Assembly: GCF_018863235.1 (NCBI RefSeq)
Contig: NZ_JAHKRS010000004.1
Location: forward strand, 248,001-312,000
Length of the DNA stretch: 64,000 nt
Direction of reading: 5' to 3'
Source of the DNA: Pseudomaricurvus albidus
Lineage (GTDB): Bacteria; Pseudomonadota; Gammaproteobacteria; Pseudomonadales; Cellvibrionaceae
Numbering within the stretch: the first letter of the stretch is position 1; every line of letters begins with the position of its first letter. This document shows positions 63,193 through 64,000 of this stretch, piece after piece. The position numbers and the translations under genes are program-made. The notes under the pieces were generated by a model. The model was given only the letters and a program-made list of their open reading frames with translations, searched no databases and was not told the origin of the DNA.

Positions 63193-63349
63193 CTGATACT
63201 GCGAAATGAAAGGGTCGGGGGAGGTGATTGAGGTCATCCTGTCGCCCCTTTCTAGTAACCAAGAGTTATAAACCATTGGTTTTAACCTGTGAGTCGGAAT
63301 TAAAAACTTACGAAATCGCACCAATAGTGGGTATCTACTGGGTTTTACC

Positions 63350-63377
63350 CTTGAAAAAATAAGCTGTAGGACGCATT
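63350..63377 (+). promoter_or_regulatory. weak sigma-32-like promoter before clpX
   Basis: CTTGAAA, 14 bases, then ACGCATT, which partly matches the RpoH -10 CCCCAT. Located about 40 bases upstream of the clpX start. Match is weak. Confidence 0.3.
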
Positions 63378-63414
63378 GTTAGTCCTTAGAAAAGAGATTT
63401 GATGGAGAGGTTTA

Positions 63415-64000
63415 ATGACCGACACCACTGAAAGCGGGGATGACAACGGCAAGCTGCTTTACTGTTCCTTTTGTGGAAAGAGTCAGCACGAAGTTCGTAA
63501 GTTAATCGCCGGCCCCTCGGTCTTCATCTGTGATGAATGTGTAGACCTGTGTAACGATATTATCCGTGAAGAAATTCAGGAGAGCGCGTCAGAGGGCGGC
63601 AGTGATCGTTTGCCGACACCTCAGGAAATCTCCGAGATCCTTGACGGGTATGTCATCGGTCAAAAGCGTGCCAAGAAGGTTCTGGCTGTAGCGGTGTATA
63701 ACCACTATAAGCGTCTGCGCGCTGGTGAGAAAAAGAAAGATCAGGAAGACGTAGAGTTAGGTAAGAGTAACATTCTGATGGTTGGGCCTACTGGTAGTGG
63801 TAAAACGCTGCTGGCTGAGACTCTGGCTCGTCTTTTGAATGTTCCGTTTACCATTGCTGATGCGACCACGTTGACTGAAGCTGGCTATGTGGGCGAAGAC
63901 GTCGAAAACATCATCCAAAAGCTTCTGCAAAAGTGTGACTACGATGTTGAGAAAGCCCAGCAGGGTATTGTCTACATCGATGAGATCGACAAGATTTCCC
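63415..64000 (+). CDS. clpX: ATP-dependent Clp protease ATP-binding subunit ClpX (partial)
   Basis: The first 195 residues are present; the gene runs off the right edge. The N-terminal zinc-binding domain has [14 protein letters not shown] and [10 protein letters not shown] (four Cys). Walker A is [19 protein letters not shown] near residue 122, and the Walker [11 protein letters not shown] lies at the edge. ClpX unfolds tagged proteins, including SsrA-tagged ones, and feeds them to ClpP. GGAGAGG precedes the ATG, and TTAATG marks the start at 63415. Assignment is firm. Confidence 0.97.
   Translation, partial: MTDTTESGDDNGKLLYCSFCGKSQHEVRKLIAGPSVFICDECVDLCNDIIREEIQESASEGGSDRLPTPQEISEILDGYVIGQKRAKKVLAVAVYNHYKRLRAGEKKKDQEDVELGKSNILMVGPTGSGKTLLAETLARLLNVPFTIADATTLTEAGYVGEDVENIIQKLLQKCDYDVEKAQQGIVYIDEIDKIS

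Overview
The window looks like ordinary chromosome of a free-living, probably marine, gammaproteobacterium of the Pseudomonas/Oceanospirillales/Cellvibrionales side of the class. Supporting genes are a FabY-type ketoacyl synthase, MksFEB condensin genes, NdpA, TrmO, RsmC, TruC, PpnP, a BCCT osmolyte carrier and FadBA. The core order lpxH-ppiB-glnS-cysS ... folD-tRNA(Pro/Arg/His) ... tRNA(Leu)-tig-clpP-clpX resembles the Pseudomonas arrangement as I remember it, but is opened by two blocks of accessory genes. I see no insertion sequence, prophage, integrase or CRISPR array.

Layout. 1-4.3 kb: tail of an MFS exporter, a betT-like transporter with a changed substrate box, and a DUF1326/DUF2182 pair. 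4.3-8 kb: thioesterase and iron-dependent alcohol dehydrogenase, divergent from a LysR regulator, then a CitE-like CoA-ester lyase. 8-15 kb: trmO, lpxH, ppiB, glnS, cysS, a CMD-family gene and hemB. 15-21.4 kb: two tandem DUF3012 genes, then mksF-mksE-mksB without the mksG/jetD nuclease. 21.5-26.5 kb: a voltage-gated-type channel with an acidic filter, a NUDIX hydrolase, MscS, and a CoxE/MoxR pair. 26.5-34 kb: several hypotheticals, ndpA, a coiled-coil gene, an AsmA-like gene, nitronate monooxygenase and a hexapeptide acyltransferase. 33.3-41 kb: RNA-modification genes (RluA-type synthase, rsmC, rsuA, truC), ppnP, a DnaJ-related gene, a spermidine-synthase-like gene, a Memo-AMMECR1 fusion and folD. 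41.4-49 kb: three tRNAs, glpK, hpf, usp, a secreted coiled-coil protein, a TIGR01777 enzyme and modBC. 49-64 kb: ibpA behind a sigma-32-like promoter and ROSE-like leader, a methyltransferase, a GlxA-type regulator, fabY, an XRE-cupin regulator, fadBA, a PMI-like cupin protein, a TraB/GumN protein, tRNA-Leu, tig, clpP and the start of clpX.

How genes work together. Protein quality control (tig, clpP, clpX, ibpA) and fatty-acid metabolism (fabY, fadBA) cluster at the right end. RNA maturation clusters at 33-41 kb. The mksFEB operon should serve chromosome organisation; without the nuclease subunit it cannot be called a complete Wadjet defence system. No wholly new multi-gene system stands out. 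The best leads are the nuclease-less mksFEB operon next to duplicated DUF3012 genes, the channel with a calcium-type filter, the altered BCCT substrate box, the ibpA RNA thermometer, the Memo-AMMECR1 fusion, the reduced PMI-like protein, and a translationally coupled small ORF/membrane-protein pair. All calls come from reading sequence and recalling families; no database search was run.
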